Part shown: positions 6,317-12,486 of the stretch, piece after piece
Layout of the letters: every line of letters begins with the position of its first letter
Position numbering within the stretch: position 1 is the stretch's first letter
Assembly: GCA_947258735.1 (NCBI GenBank)
Contig: CAMYJJ010000066.1
Location: 1 to 12,486, forward strand
Direction: 5' to 3'
Source of the DNA: Thermodesulfovibrionia bacterium
GTDB taxonomy: Bacteria; Nitrospirota; Thermodesulfovibrionia; UBA6902
DNA: 12,486 nucleotides
Program-made: the position numbers and the translations under genes
Notes under the pieces: generated by a model
Told to the model about the DNA's origin: nothing
Databases searched by the model: none
What the model saw: the letters and a program-made list of their open reading frames with translations, nothing else

Positions 6317-6655
6317 ATGAAAATGGTTGCAGCTGTCATCAAGCATTTTAAGCTGGATGATGTAAGAAAGGCCCTTACAGCGATAGACGTTCTGGGCATG
6401 ACCGCCATCGAGGTCAAGGGTTTTGGAAGACAGAAGGGGCACATGGAAGTGTACCGCGGAGTGGAGTACGAAGTACAGTTCCTGCCCAAGGTCAAAATCG
6501 AAGTCGCAGTGGCTGAAGAAAAACTTGATGATGTTTTGAGCGCAATACAGAAAAGCGCGAAAACTGGAGAGATAGGAGACGGAAAGATATTCGTTTACGA
6601 CCTTAATGAGGCCATCAGGATCAGAACCGGAGAAAGGGGCAAGGAGGCACTATGA
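6317..6655 (+). CDS. glnK: Nitrogen regulatory protein PII, GlnK-type (GlnK3)
   Basis: This 112-residue PII protein is very similar to GlnK1: [20 protein letters not shown] start, T-loop [13 protein letters not shown] with Tyr51, and [11 protein letters not shown] near the C-terminus. GGGAGG (6304-6309) stands seven bases upstream of the ATG. Its stop codon overlaps the first start codon of amt3 (ATGA), so the two should be translationally coupled. Here PII precedes the transporter, the reverse of unit 1. It probably controls Amt3, and perhaps Amt2, which has no PII gene of its own. Expression should follow P3 and UAS 3. Confidence 0.95.
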   Translation: MKMVAAVIKHFKLDDVRKALTAIDVLGMTAIEVKGFGRQKGHMEVYRGVEYEVQFLPKVKIEVAVAEEKLDDVLSAIQKSAKTGEIGDGKIFVYDLNEAIRIRTGERGKEAL

Positions 6656-7989
6656 GGAAATATCAAATGTCAAAAATCAAATGTCAAAATTTCGGATTAA
6701 GAATCATCTTCTTCATTGTAACGCTATTACTTTCAATCAGTTCTTCTCATGCAGCTGAGACCTCAGTCCTGGATTCAGGTGATACTGCGTGGATACTGGT
6801 TGCTACTGCTCTTGTTCTGTTCATGACCCTTCCTGGGCTCGCACTGTTTTACGGTGGATTGGTAAGAACAAAGAACGTTCTTTCTGTATTACTGCAATGT
6901 TTTGCGATATCCGGAGTGGTAACAATTCTCTGGCTTGCCGGAGGATACAGCATAGCCTTTTCAGAGGGAACGGCATTTGCAGGGGGATTATCTAAAGCCT
7001 TCTTTGCAGGGATGCTCGAAAATTCCCTGAGCGGAACCATACCTGAATCCTTGTTCGCACTGTTCCAGATGACATTTGCCATTATTACCCCTGCTCTTAT
7101 CATAGGCGGCTTTGCCGAGAGAATGAAATTTTCGTCCATACTGCTCTTTTCTTCCTTATGGCTGATCATTGTCTACTGTCCAATTACCCACTGGGTGTGG
7201 GGCGGCGGATGGCTGCAGCAGATGGGCCTTCTCGATTTTGCAGGAGGTACGGTCGTACATATTACAGCTGGAGTGGCCTCACTTGTTGCCGCTCTCGTAC
7301 TGGGCCGCAGAGACGGATTTCCTCATACATCAATGCCGCCGCACAATATGACAATGACCGTCAAAGGAGCAGGAATGCTCTGGGTAGGCTGGTTCGGATT
7401 CAACGGGGGAAGCGCTCTTGCAGCAAATGGTGATGCTGCCATGGCAATGCTTGTTACACATATCTCTGCCGCTGCAGGTGCAATGACATGGATGTTTTAT
7501 GAGTGGAAGAAATTTGGAAAACCAACTGCGCTTGGTACAGTAACAGGAATGGTAGCCGGACTGGGTACCATTACACCGGCTTCCGGATTTGTAGGGCCGG
7601 CAGGGGCGCTTGTCATAGGTATTACTGCAGGAATTATCTGTTTCAATGCAGTCTTATACATGAAAACAGTGCTTAAGGTGGATGACTCACTTGATGTCTT
7701 CCCCGTGCATGGAGTAGGAGGGATAACAGGCACACTGCTGGCAGGTGTTTTTGCATCAACAGGCCTTGGCATATTCAGCGGACAGGGATTTGCCTCCGGT
7801 ATAAGCAGCATGTCTGAACAGCTCTATGTTCAGTCCATAGGAATTGCTGCTACAGCAGGTTATACAGCAGTTGCTACATTTGTCATTCTTAAAGTCGTCA
7901 ACGCTGTCACAGTTTTGCGCGTCTGTAAGGAATGTGAGGTAGAGGGGCTTGACGTTTATGGCCATGGTGAGCAAGGATATATTCTTTAA
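6652..7989 (+). CDS. amt: Ammonium transporter Amt3
   Basis: This AmtB-type channel has 445 residues from ATG 6652, with conserved FQMTF (Phe138, Phe142), WGGGW (Trp183), DFAGGTVVH (Asp195, His203), DDSLDVFPVH (His353) and tail GLDVYGHGEQGYIL. The signal peptide hydrophobic stretch is IIFFIVTLLLSISSSHA. The first 13 residues are odd: they are encoded by DNA (about 6661-6692) that reads CAAATGTCAAAAATC and CAAATGTCAAAATTT, the same AATGTCAAA phrase repeat found downstream of this gene. ATG 6667 within that repeat is an alternative start; ATG 6652 overlaps the glnK3 stop. Either way the mature protein is unchanged. Confidence 0.95.
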   Translation: MRKYQMSKIKCQNFGLRIIFFIVTLLLSISSSHAAETSVLDSGDTAWILVATALVLFMTLPGLALFYGGLVRTKNVLSVLLQCFAISGVVTILWLAGGYSIAFSEGTAFAGGLSKAFFAGMLENSLSGTIPESLFALFQMTFAIITPALIIGGFAERMKFSSILLFSSLWLIIVYCPITHWVWGGGWLQQMGLLDFAGGTVVHITAGVASLVAALVLGRRDGFPHTSMPPHNMTMTVKGAGMLWVGWFGFNGGSALAANGDAAMAMLVTHISAAAGAMTWMFYEWKKFGKPTALGTVTGMVAGLGTITPASGFVGPAGALVIGITAGIICFNAVLYMKTVLKVDDSLDVFPVHGVGGITGTLLAGVFASTGLGIFSGQGFASGISSMSEQLYVQSIGIAATAGYTAVATFVILKVVNAVTVLRVCKECEVEGLDVYGHGEQGYIL

Positions 7990-8080
7990 AAATGTCAAAT
8001 GTCAAAGCTCAAATTACAAATATTTTGTCATTAAGTCATTTAGCATTGATTTGACATTGGGATTTTGTCATTTGAAATTT
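7989..8080. repeat. AATGTCAAAT / ATTTGACATT phrase repeat after amt3
   Basis: The block opens with AAAATGTCAAATGTCAAAG and closes with the complementary ATTTGACATTGGG and TTTTGTCATTTGAAATTT, giving an imperfect inverted repeat of about 90 bp. It is built like the TGACGAA arrays near tauE but from another phrase. A one-arm copy lies at about 6661-6692 inside the start of amt3. It fills most of the gap between amt3 and the amidotransferase gene. Confidence 0.65.
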
Positions 8081-8093
8081 ATTTAATACAATT

Positions 8094-8777
8094 ATGTCAG
8101 TTTTAATTATCAAGAATACAGAAAACGAGGGACCCGGTACCATCGAGGAGTTCCTTAAAGAAAAGGGATTGTCTTACGAGATCCTGAACATGAACAGCTG
8201 TCATGCTGAGATCCCTGATGTTAAGGACTACACCCATCTGGTAATCATGGGCGGACCAATGGCCGTCTATAATATAGACAGCCATCCGTTCCTTCACTAT
8301 GAAGCTGCTATCATCAGGGCATTTATAAAGAGTGATAAACCTGTTCTCGGTATCTGCCTCGGGGCCCAGATGATAGCCTATGCATTGCGTGTTGATGTGT
8401 ATCAGGGAAAGACACAGGAAGTCGGATGGTACAGGGTGGATCTGACAGAGGATGGCATGAATGATAGCGCCATGGCAAGCCTTGCCACAGATGGAACAAA
8501 ACAGGCGGATGTCTTTCAGTGGCATGGAGACACGTTCAATATTCATAAGAATGCTGTAAGATTAGCCACATCTGATTCTTATGAAAATCAGGCGTTCAGG
8601 TATAAGGTAAATGTCTACGCACTTCAGTTTCATATTGAAGTGACACCTGAGATGATCAGGGAATGGTTTGAGAAAGAGGAGGGTCATGATGCAGAGGAAA
8701 TGGTTAACAAAGCTCTTGAGATATTCCCTGAATATAAGAAAAGGGCATTTACATTTTATGAAAAGTTTTTCAGTTGA
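8094..8777 (+). CDS. Class I glutamine amidotransferase (GuaA-like GATase domain protein)
   Basis: This 227-residue stand-alone class I (triad) glutamine amidotransferase has the nucleophile elbow GICLGAQ (Cys88) and QFHIEVT (His180, Glu182), which complete the Cys-His-Glu triad. VIMGGPM (about 50-56) is the usual early GATase motif. Such proteins hydrolyse glutamine and hand ammonia to a partner, or act on gamma-glutamyl compounds; no synthetase domain is fused or adjacent, so the substrate is unknown. There is no clear ribosome-binding site before ATG 8094. It lies 104 bp after amt3 and may be read through from P3. Placement between amt3 and glnA suggests a role in glutamine turnover (inference). 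Confidence 0.85.
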   Translation: MSVLIIKNTENEGPGTIEEFLKEKGLSYEILNMNSCHAEIPDVKDYTHLVIMGGPMAVYNIDSHPFLHYEAAIIRAFIKSDKPVLGICLGAQMIAYALRVDVYQGKTQEVGWYRVDLTEDGMNDSAMASLATDGTKQADVFQWHGDTFNIHKNAVRLATSDSYENQAFRYKVNVYALQFHIEVTPEMIREWFEKEEGHDAEEMVNKALEIFPEYKKRAFTFYEKFFS

Positions 8778-8805
8778 TTATTAATGAGTTATCGTCATGT
8801 AGTTT

Positions 8806-8904
8806 GTCATGCCCGAAATCAGTAATCGGGCATCCAGACTTGTCCCAGAAAAAGATGGGAACTGTAAAGTTCTGGATTCCCGCTCAACAGATTACGGGAA
8901 TGAC
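8806..8904. repeat. Palindromic intergenic repeat with GTCATNCCCG ends
   Basis: The block starts GTCATGCCCG and ends CGGGAATGAC, which are complementary termini with one mismatch. Inside, CGGGCATCCAGA (about 8827-8838) and TCTGGATTCCCG (about 8871-8882) form a second inverted pair, so the 99-bp unit can fold into two end hairpins on a long stem. This build is typical of REP/MITE-like intergenic repeats. No transposase is present. It separates the amidotransferase gene from the glnA leader. Confidence 0.65.
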
Positions 8905-9002
8905 GGCCCACTGTTTTAATATATGTGCAGATACTAATTAATCACTATTAACTTAAAACTAATAACCAAAAACTAAGAACTTACCAAAAGGAGGAAGTAA
9001 AT

Positions 9003-10415
9003 ATGACACCCAAAGACGTAGTAACATTTGCCCAGGAAAACAACGTGGTCATGGTGGACTTCAAGTTCATCGATTTTCCCGGGATCTGGCAGAATTTTTC
9101 AGTTCCTATCAGCGAGTTTGAAGAATCAACATTTGAAGAAGGTCTGGGTTTTGACGGTTCATCCATAAGGGGGTGGCAGGCGATCAATGCATCTGATATG
9201 CTGATTATTCCGGACCCTGCATCGGCCATTCTTGATCCTTTCAGGAAGTATCCCACATTGAGCCTGGTATGCAATATTGTCGATCCCATTACCAAAGAAC
9301 CCTACTCCAGGGACCCGAGATTTATTGCACAGAAGGCCATTCAGCATATGAAGTCAACCGGGGTGGGAGATACCGCGTATTTCGGTCCTGAAGCCGAATT
9401 TTTCATTTTTGATGATGTACGTTACGAACAGACCGCAAACAGCGGATTTTATTTTGTAGATTCAGTTGAAGGCATCTGGAATACAGGTTCTGATGAGGGG
9501 CCGAACCTAGCATATAAACCTCGACATAAGGAGGGTTATTTCCCTGTACCCCCAACAGACACCATGGAAGATCTCAGGACAGAAATGGTTACCATAATGC
9601 AGAAATGCGGAATTCATATCGAGGCCCAGCATCATGAAGTTGCAACAGGCGGCCAGGGTGAGATTGATATGAGATTTGCCCCTCTGGTTGAGCAGGCTGA
9701 TAAGCTGATGCTCTTTAAATATATCGTGAAAAATGTTGCATATGCCCATGGCAAGACCGCAACATTCATGCCGAAACCATTATTTGGAGACAATGGAACA
9801 GGTATGCATGTTCACCAGAGCATCTGGAAAGACGGCAAACCGCTCTTTGCAGGAAACGGATACGCGGGAGTCAGCGAAATGGCCCTCCATTACATAGGGG
9901 GCATACTGAAACACGCGCGTGCTCTGGCAGCATTTACAAATCCTACAACTAATTCTTACAAGAGGCTTGTACCTGGATTTGAGGCCCCGGTGAACCTCGC
10001 CTACTCAGCCAGAAACAGGTCGGCCTCCATCAGGATCCCGATGTATTCAGCATCTCCAAAAGCAAAGAGGGTCGAGGTGCGGTTCCCTGATCCTTCATGC
10101 AACCCGTATCTTGCATTTTCAGCAATGCTGATGGCCGGTCTTGATGGAATAGAGAACAAGATCGATCCGGGTGAGGCAATGGACAAGGACCTCTATGAAT
10201 TACCGCCTGAGGAACTCGCAAACATCCCGCAGATGCCGGGGGCTCTCGATGAAGCAATGGATGAACTCGAAGCAAATCATGAGTTCCTTTTGAAAGGCAA
10301 TGTATTTACTGAAGACGCCATCACCAAATGGATTGAGTACAAAAGGGAAAATGAGATCGATGCACTGAGACTCAGACCTCACCCCTACGAATTCTTCATG
10401 TATTACGATATTTAA
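9003..10415 (+). CDS. glnA: Type I glutamine synthetase
   Basis: This 470-residue glutamine synthetase makes glutamine from glutamate, ammonium and ATP, and works as a dodecamer in the cytoplasm. Landmarks in order are [10 protein letters not shown] near residue 49, [12 protein letters not shown] with the first metal Glu residues, the [13 protein letters not shown] region, [15 protein letters not shown] segment (here [11 protein letters not shown]), the ATP/glutamate loop ending [16 protein letters not shown], and DLYELPPEE with Tyr398, the adenylylation site of the GSI-beta class. The length is exactly that expected of GSI-beta. The ribosome-binding site AAAAGGAGG (8987-8994) is strong. No sigma54 box or CTACA dyad is found upstream, so control may be largely post-translational through GlnE, whose gene begins at the right edge. 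Confidence 0.98.
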   Translation: MTPKDVVTFAQENNVVMVDFKFIDFPGIWQNFSVPISEFEESTFEEGLGFDGSSIRGWQAINASDMLIIPDPASAILDPFRKYPTLSLVCNIVDPITKEPYSRDPRFIAQKAIQHMKSTGVGDTAYFGPEAEFFIFDDVRYEQTANSGFYFVDSVEGIWNTGSDEGPNLAYKPRHKEGYFPVPPTDTMEDLRTEMVTIMQKCGIHIEAQHHEVATGGQGEIDMRFAPLVEQADKLMLFKYIVKNVAYAHGKTATFMPKPLFGDNGTGMHVHQSIWKDGKPLFAGNGYAGVSEMALHYIGGILKHARALAAFTNPTTNSYKRLVPGFEAPVNLAYSARNRSASIRIPMYSASPKAKRVEVRFPDPSCNPYLAFSAMLMAGLDGIENKIDPGEAMDKDLYELPPEELANIPQMPGALDEAMDELEANHEFLLKGNVFTEDAITKWIEYKRENEIDALRLRPHPYEFFMYYDI

Positions 10416-10429
10416 TATTACATTGACCG

Positions 10430-10468
10430 AAAGGCATGGGCTGCCGGCAGCGGCCTGTGCCTTTTTTT
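10430..10468 (+). terminator. Rho-independent terminator of glnA
   Basis: AAAGGCA (10430-10436) pairs with TGCCTTT (10458-10464); inside, GCTGCCGGCAGC is itself self-complementary. A run of seven T follows the TGCC at 10462-10468. It lies 15 bp after the glnA stop. Confidence 0.8.
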
Positions 10469-10585
10469 ATTCTTATTGTCAAACTGTTTGATGATTTAGG
10501 CAGGCTTACCCAATGAAGACATACCCGCACATTCTGAATATGTTTTTGTATGCTCTGAGCAATTCATATGTCAGGTGATAACTCC

Positions 10586-10681
10586 TTGACTTTTTTAGCT
10601 TATTTTGTCAATATACCGAGGTCTTGAAGATTATGAATACTGAATAAGGCCATGAAACGCTCAGTGATATGGCCTTTTTTT
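10586..10681 (+). ncRNA. Possible small RNA with its own promoter and terminator
   Basis: TTGACT at 10586-10591 could be a -35 box, with a poor -10 (CAATAT, 10609-10614) after 17 bases. A clear intrinsic terminator follows at 10646-10681. No plausible coding sequence lies between, so a transcript of roughly 60 bases starting near 10620 would have no evident purpose other than as an RNA. The weak -10 is the main doubt; the terminator could instead belong to read-through from glnA. Confidence 0.25.
10646..10681 (+). terminator. Second rho-independent terminator in the glnA-downstream gap
   Basis: AAGGCCAT (10646-10653) and ATGGCCTT (10669-10676) form a perfect 8-bp stem with a 15-base loop, followed by a T-run to 10681. 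It sits about 180 bp beyond the glnA terminator with no gene between them. The rest of 10416-10780 shows nothing else that I can support. Confidence 0.7.
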
Positions 10682-10780
10682 GTTTTTTTATTGGTTTTTC
10701 TTGAGGTCTTAAGGGAATAGATTCTTGCAAAAGAGTGCCCTGTTCTCATATAACTTCAGGACTTTTATGATAAAGGAAAA

Positions 10781-11512
10781 ATGACAACTAAACAGAATTA
10801 TGTAAAAAAAATGGATGCCGGCATCATTTCAGACCGCTTCCCTACTGTAGCAGGCATTGTTATCAGGATGACATACTACCATAATGCGGAGAACCCAATC
10901 CTCATGCAGCGCACGGTTAACTTCTTCCCGGAAAGCTATGCGTTCTTTAATCTGGAGTGCATGATAAAAGGCTGTGAAAACGGTGGATTTGATCTGAAAC
11001 GCATAATCTCAAAACAGATTAAGGATAAAAAAAAGGTAATTAAAGGGGACATGAGCTGCAAGGGCAAAAACGGGGACCTTCAAACAAACCATTCACGTAT
11101 AGACTATGAAATAAAAATCAGTTACGGAAAAAAGACTAAAAAAATTACAGCAAAAAAGGCCGAAAAGAAATCTGAAAAACAACCTAAAAAGAAATCAGTT
11201 AAACCGGCCGGTAAGAAAGCCGTAAAGCCGGTCAAAAAGAAGACGGTCAAAAAGAAATCAGCTAAACCTGCCAGTAAGAAAGTCGTAAAGCCGGCCAAAA
11301 AGAAGACGGCCAAAAAGAAATCAGCTAAACCTGCCAGTAAGAAAGTCGTAAAGCCGGCCAAAAAGAAGACGGTCAAAAAGAAATCAGCTAAACCGGCCAG
11401 CAGGAAATCCGTGAAGCCGGCCAAAAAGAAAACAGTTAAAAAGAAGACTGCTAAACCTGCCGGTAAAAAATCCGTAAAACCAGCAAAAAAGAAAACAGTA
11501 AAAAAGAAATAG
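10781..11512 (+). CDS. Hypothetical protein with a histone H1-like lysine-rich repeat tail
   Basis: This 243-residue protein has two parts. Residues 1-115 form a compact domain I cannot name. It contains a FFPESYAFFNLEC segment, GCENGGFDL, and Cys60, Cys65, Cys93 and His104, a possible metal site, and ends in an IDYEIKISY strand. I have an impression of similar conserved hypotheticals but cannot give a family. Residues 116-243 are basic and end in five tandem 21-residue repeats (139-243) of the form SAKPASKKVVKPAKKKTVKKK with small changes, like bacterial histone H1-like and AlgP-type tails that bind DNA or other polyanions. AAAGGA lies only three bases before ATG 10781; ATG 10811 is an alternative. 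The gene converges with rpsU. A nucleoid- or ribosome-associated role is possible. Confidence 0.75.
   Translation: MTTKQNYVKKMDAGIISDRFPTVAGIVIRMTYYHNAENPILMQRTVNFFPESYAFFNLECMIKGCENGGFDLKRIISKQIKDKKKVIKGDMSCKGKNGDLQTNHSRIDYEIKISYGKKTKKITAKKAEKKSEKQPKKKSVKPAGKKAVKPVKKKTVKKKSAKPASKKVVKPAKKKTAKKKSAKPASKKVVKPAKKKTVKKKSAKPASRKSVKPAKKKTVKKKTAKPAGKKSVKPAKKKTVKKK
11195..11509 (+). repeat. Five tandem 63-bp coding repeats
   Basis: Five in-frame 63-base units encode the 21-residue lysine/proline/alanine repeats. Units 2 (11258-11320) and 3 (11321-11383) differ by one base (GCC versus GTC), which indicates recent duplication or slippage; units 1, 4 and 5 are more diverged. Copy number is likely to vary between strains. 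Confidence 0.9.
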
Positions 11513-11523
11513 CTCCCCCAATG

Positions 11524-11718
11524 CTACCTGCTTCTGGAAAACCTGGACGCTTTCATCTTCTTTTTTCGGGCCTCGATACGCTTCCTTTTCTCCTTGACAG
11601 ACGGTTTCTCATAAAATCTGCGTTTCTTAAGCTCCTTAAAAATACCTTCTTTATGAAGCTTTATTTTTAAATCTTTTATAGCCTTTTCAATATTGTTGCC
11701 AAAAACTTTAATTTCCAA
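11524..11718 (-). CDS. rpsU: 30S ribosomal protein bS21
   Basis: This 64-residue basic protein matches bS21: a short N-terminal strand (EIKVFGNNIEKAIKDLK), then KEGIFKELKKRRFYEKPSVKEKRKR, which contains the family's (R/K)R.FYEKP motif, and a lysine/arginine-rich C-terminal helix. bS21 sits on the small-subunit platform near the anti-Shine-Dalgarno region. The only suitable start is TTG at 11718, with no strong ribosome-binding site. A 47-codon reading frame ends six bases upstream, so initiation may be by translational coupling. It lies downstream of glnB on the same strand and is convergent with the lysine-rich protein gene. Confidence 0.92.
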   Translation of the reverse strand: MEIKVFGNNIEKAIKDLKIKLHKEGIFKELKKRRFYEKPSVKEKRKRIEARKKKMKASRFSRSR

Positions 11719-11724
11719 ATTACT

Positions 11725-11868
11725 CTAAATTCCCTTCTTACTCGATTTCCTTGTGAGTCCGTAATATTCATCAACCATAACGCTTTTAAAAACTGCAGCC
11801 TCACAGCCAACAATGCCGCGGGGGCCGCTTCTATAAAAAAATAGCGTTATTACTTTAACATAAATCAT
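11725..11868 (-). CDS. Possible small protein or leader ORF between glnB and rpsU
   Basis: A 47-codon frame from ATG 11868 to TAG 11725 reads MIYVKVITLFFYRSGPRG... and ends RKSSKKGI. It fills most of the 161-bp gap between glnB and rpsU and stops six bases before the rpsU TTG start, a spacing that suggests coupling. No ribosome-binding site precedes its ATG and I recognise no family. It may be a genuine small protein, a regulatory leader peptide for rpsU, or chance. Confidence 0.3.
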   Translation of the reverse strand: MIYVKVITLFFYRSGPRGIVGCEAAVFKSVMVDEYYGLTRKSSKKGI

Positions 11869-11879
11869 ATTATTTAGTT

Positions 11880-12218
11880 TTAAATCGCTTCTTCCCCTTT
11901 TTCCCCGGTCCGTATTCTGATAACTTCCTGCAGATCATAAACAAAAATCTTGCCATCTCCTATTTCACCGGTCTTTGCAGAGACCTCAATAACATTCAGC
12001 ACCTCATCCAGCTTGTCATTAGAAACAGCGACTTCTATTTTAATCTTGGGAAGAAACTGGACCTCGTATTCAACACCCCTGTAGACTTCCATATGTCCTT
12101 TTTGTCTGCCAAACCCCTTTACTTCAATAGCTGTCATGCCATGCACGCCAATTTCGGTGAGGGACTTTCTGACATCATCGAGCTTAAAATGCTTTATGAC
12201 TGCTGCAATCATCTTCAT
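11880..12218 (-). CDS. glnB: Nitrogen regulatory protein PII (third paralogue)
   Basis: This 112-residue PII protein has Tyr51 in the T-loop ([13 protein letters not shown]) and the [11 protein letters not shown] signature. It is close to GlnK1 and GlnK3 but carries [10 protein letters not shown] and [18 protein letters not shown] variants. It is not linked to an amt gene and lies back-to-back with glnE, so I call it GlnB, the form expected to signal to GlnE and to the nitrogen kinase; this is from context. A GGAGGAAAA ribosome-binding site precedes the ATG. No sigma54 box or CTACA dyad is seen in its upstream region, so it may be expressed constitutively, in contrast to the two glnK genes. 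Confidence 0.95.
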   Translation of the reverse strand: MKMIAAVIKHFKLDDVRKSLTEIGVHGMTAIEVKGFGRQKGHMEVYRGVEYEVQFLPKIKIEVAVSNDKLDEVLNVIEVSAKTGEIGDGKIFVYDLQEVIRIRTGEKGEEAI

Positions 12219-12317
12219 GGAATTTTCCTCCGGTTTCTATTATTCTATATGCATGTTTAAAGGGCTATATTATCAAAAAATAAGCAATATTTCACGATTA
12301 ATACAACTGGTATGCAT

Positions 12318-12486
12318 ATGACCAGTAATAAAGCATTTATGAAAAAAATTTCTGATGCCGTTTCATTCGTCCCTGACCCTGCCAGAGCAGAGAGAAATCT
12401 CATTCGGCTTATGGAAGATAACCCGGGCCTGAATGTATCTTCTGACGATCTTGAGGTCATTGCAAAGCTGTTCAGTTCAAGTCAGT
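12318..12486 (+). CDS. glnE: Start of glutamine synthetase adenylyltransferase/deadenylylase (5' fragment)
   Basis: The 56 codons present read from ATG 12318 (MTSNKAFMKK...) and run off the window. They contain the N-terminal features of GlnE: PARAERNLIRLMEDNPG followed by VIAKLFSSSQ, the LxxLF(S/G)xS pattern that precedes the first nucleotidyltransferase domain. GlnE adds AMP to, and removes it from, a Tyr of GlnA in response to glutamine and PII, which fits Tyr398 of the GlnA encoded here. An in-frame ATG at 12312 is an alternative start and no clear ribosome-binding site is visible. The gene is divergent from glnB across a 99-bp gap. The call rests on a short N-terminus plus context. Confidence 0.75.
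   Translation, partial: MTSNKAFMKKISDAVSFVPDPARAERNLIRLMEDNPGLNVSSDDLEVIAKLFSSSQ

Noticed and set aside
10514..10579. 21-codon frame MKTYPHILNM... downstream of glnA
   Set aside because: No ribosome-binding site, no start context and no recognisable sequence; it is best treated as non-coding.
10845..10853. CTACTGTAG as another dyad site
   Set aside because: It lies inside a coding sequence, its spacing is wrong for the CTACA-N4-TGTAG unit, and it has no promoter nearby.
11122..11424. 100-residue hydrophobic Leu/Phe/Ala repeat frame on the minus strand
   Set aside because: It is the complement of the lysine-rich tandem repeats; the apparent membrane-protein periodicity is produced by the 63-bp repeat.
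12219..12317. Sigma70 promoter for glnB (minus-strand TTGATA at 12271-12276 with TGCATA 17 bases on)
   Set aside because: The -10 match is poor and the gap is AT-rich, so such pairs arise by chance; not strong enough to annotate.

Overview
This window is a nitrogen-assimilation locus from a free-living, probably uncultured Gram-negative bacterium. An outer-membrane beta-barrel gene, three signal-peptide-bearing Amt transporters, sigma54-type promoters, NifA-type helix-turn-helix proteins, a Nif11-like gene and a GlnE/GlnA/PII set fit a Nitrospirota or deltaproteobacterial-type lineage. That placement is inference; no rRNA or other taxonomic marker is present. Intergenic DNA is rich in short low-complexity 'phrase' repeats (TGACGAA/TTCGTCA type and AATGTCAAAT type).

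Layout. Positions 37-258 hold a Nif11-like gene with an in-frame amber codon. A TauE/SafE anion permease (506-1267) lies between two related repeat arrays (272-463 and 1286-1463). From about 1540 to 8777 there are three consecutive nitrogen-scavenging units. Unit 1 is a small Fis/NifA-type HTH protein, an outer-membrane beta-barrel protein, amt1 and glnK1. Unit 2 is a paralogous small HTH protein and amt2. Unit 3 is glnK3 and amt3, followed by a class I glutamine amidotransferase. Then come a type I glutamine synthetase (9003-10415), a terminator-rich gap that may encode a small RNA, a protein with a histone-H1-like lysine-rich repeat tail (10781-11512), and on the minus strand rpsU, a small possible ORF and a third PII gene. 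The start of glnE runs divergently off the right edge.

The most striking feature is regulatory. Each of the three units is preceded by a -24/-12 (sigma54) promoter and by paired dyads of the form CTACA-N4-TGTAG. The centre of the promoter-proximal dyad lies exactly 51.5 bp upstream of the first G of the -24 GG in all three cases. Two of the units start with a 60-70 residue protein that is essentially only the DNA-binding domain of a NifA-type activator, with an identical 16-residue HTH core in both. These proteins lack the AAA+ domain that sigma54 activation requires. Their ATGs fall at +1 to +3 of the predicted transcripts, so they should be translated leaderless. A reasonable inference is a self-limiting circuit in which the small HTH proteins bind the same dyads as a full-length NtrC/NifA-type activator encoded elsewhere.

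Physiologically, the outer-membrane protein may pass small solutes to the periplasm and the Amt channels import ammonium. PII proteins (uridylylatable Tyr51) gate Amt and report nitrogen status. GlnA fixes ammonium, and GlnE would adenylylate GlnA at Tyr398.
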